This document shows positions 50,563-51,231 of a DNA stretch of 51,231 nt, one piece after another. Source of the stretch: Bacillus salacetis (GTDB taxonomy: Bacteria; Bacillota; Bacilli; Bacillales; Bacillaceae_B). Made by a program: the position numbers and the translations under genes. Every line of letters starts with the position of its first letter. Positions within the stretch are counted from its first letter, which is position 1. Under the pieces are notes generated by a model, which was given only the letters and a program-made list of their open reading frames with translations, did no database searches and was not told the origin of the DNA. Where the stretch lies: contig NZ_QXIR01000038.1 in NCBI RefSeq assembly GCF_003581585.1, positions 1 through 51,231 on the forward strand, read 5' to 3'.

Positions 50563-50904
50563 CAGCTTCCATGCAGGAATCAAAGAATGAAATTTAAAGA
50601 AGTAACTCATAGGAATATGTATGACAGTGTAGATGGCAAGGGTGATTCCATAAGTTAAAAACCAATGTGCCAGTGTCTCGTCCAAAAAGGTATAAAGCAG
50701 GAACATCCCCACCGGAAACGGCACCAGGACGATCAGCCACATCGGACTTCCTGCAGCCTCTGTCAAAGCACCGAGCGTAACCACTGAAAAACCGATCAAT
50801 AATGCTTGCCAAAAAGCCAATTCATTATCGAGAAAAAAGCTGGCAATATAGTAGGAAAACCCATTCAGCGTTATAGCTAAAAGATAATCGAATAAATACT
50901 TCAT
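50551..50904 (-). CDS. Four-helix membrane protein, 117 aa (DUF2512-like?)
   Basis: Hydrophobic segments: YLLAITLNGFSYYIASFF, WQALLIGFSVVTLGALTEAA, PMWLIVLVPFPVGMFLLYTF and LTYGITLAIYTVIHIPMSYF, with a basic tail. The layout is like DUF2512/YndM-type proteins but the match is weak by eye. Function unknown. Confidence 0.65.
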   Translation of the reverse strand: MKYLFDYLLAITLNGFSYYIASFFLDNELAFWQALLIGFSVVTLGALTEAAGSPMWLIVLVPFPVGMFLLYTFLDETLAHWFLTYGITLAIYTVIHIPMSYFFKFHSLIPAWKLKKA

Positions 50905-51054
50905 CCAGGCACCTCTGTCCGATCTTTAAAGTTAGACGAAAACGAAGAGTAACATGTTTCAATTTTAATAGATGAATCATTGATTATATAGCTTTTTTGT
51001 TTGGCTCCATTGCAGTTTGGGGCTCTTTTTGACTTGTGTGTTCGTTTGTGGGGG

Positions 51055-51231
51055 GATTCGGACTTTTTTTAGGATTATTTGCTGATTTTTTGTCCAAATC
51101 CTTCGGTGATTCGGACAGTTTTCCGCTGTCTTGCTTGATTTCTGTCCGAATTCTGCCCTGATTCGGACAGTTTTCAGCTGCGTTGCACGGTTCTGTCCGA
51201 ATCCCGCCCAGATTCGGACACTTTCCGGCTG
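51055..51231. repeat. 52-bp tandem repeat array running off the window
   Basis: GATTCGGAC recurs at 51055, 51108, 51160 and 51211 (steps 53, 52, 51). Each unit also has CTGTCCGAAT (GTCCAAAT in the first), so GATTCGGACAG and CTGTCCGAAT form an inverted repeat once per unit. The sequence is unrelated to the arrays at 1-285 and 26249-27003. No coding frame. Confidence 0.88.

Overview
The window looks like a chromosomal segment from a low-to-moderate GC Bacillota, most likely a Bacillaceae member of the Bacillus/Rossellomorea type (genus is inference). Support comes from GGAGG-type ribosome binding sites, TTG and GTG starts, an LXG toxin locus, a sporulation-type orphan histidine kinase, thioredoxin-type ArsC, and many small membrane proteins and lipoproteins. 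No rRNA, tRNA, CRISPR array, intact transposase or phage module was seen.

Layout. (1) 1-285: degenerate 53-bp tandem array. 333-1641: a fatty acid hydroxylase-like gene coupled to a GntR/FadR regulator with two phased palindromic operators. (2) 2557-10535, minus strand: an LXG polymorphic toxin locus. A YwqI-type helper and one intact LXG toxin with a GHH nuclease tip and its immunity gene come first. Downstream lies a graveyard of alternative tips: a frameshifted LHH nuclease module, an AHH-type HNH module, remnants of two further toxins, three SUKH immunity genes and one YezG immunity gene. Tips are separated by copies of the LXG linker region, and most modules end in their own terminator. 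(3) 10830-14966: lipoproteins, a GNAT and a 7TM-PAS histidine kinase, with a divergent MEDS-domain gene. (4) 16039-22280: a TetR/paired SMR efflux operon, a Baeyer-Villiger monooxygenase with an esterase, a second esterase-like hydrolase and an aldo/keto reductase. (5) 22461-26086: membrane proteins, lipoprotein, GNAT and a frameshifted DUF3784-like gene. (6) 26249-27003: a 52-bp tandem array with a higher-order 260-bp duplication. (7) 27044-37683: an ECF sigma factor with a SnoaL-like tail, several GNATs, VOC, APH-like, Nudix, SUKH and alpha/beta hydrolase genes, small membrane proteins, and a HAAS/PadR pair whose promoter carries five 14-bp repeats. (8) 38538-45689: rifampin ADP-ribosyltransferase (arr), Nif3/DUF34, Lrp, DUF1272-isochorismatase, lipoproteins, a kinase-like gene, a RibD-C reductase and a SAP-domain protein. 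(9) 45928-50518: two back-to-back arsenic loci. arsR-arsB-arsC lie on minus. On plus and flanking are a TVP38-like gene, a tiny Cys-rich protein, a second arsR and an ArsP-type permease, with five copies of the box ATCAA-N6-TTGAT. (10) 51055-51231: a third, unrelated array of 51-53-bp units runs off the end.

Main things to look at: the LXG cassette reservoir; three sequence-unrelated tandem arrays that share a period of about 52 bp (five DNA turns); a dispersed ~150-200-bp structured intergenic repeat present four times; the five-box ArsR regulon with an uncatalogued Cys-rich mini-protein; and the PadR operator array. Several starts were moved on the basis of Shine-Dalgarno (SD) placement. 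All assignments come from reading motifs; no database search was run.
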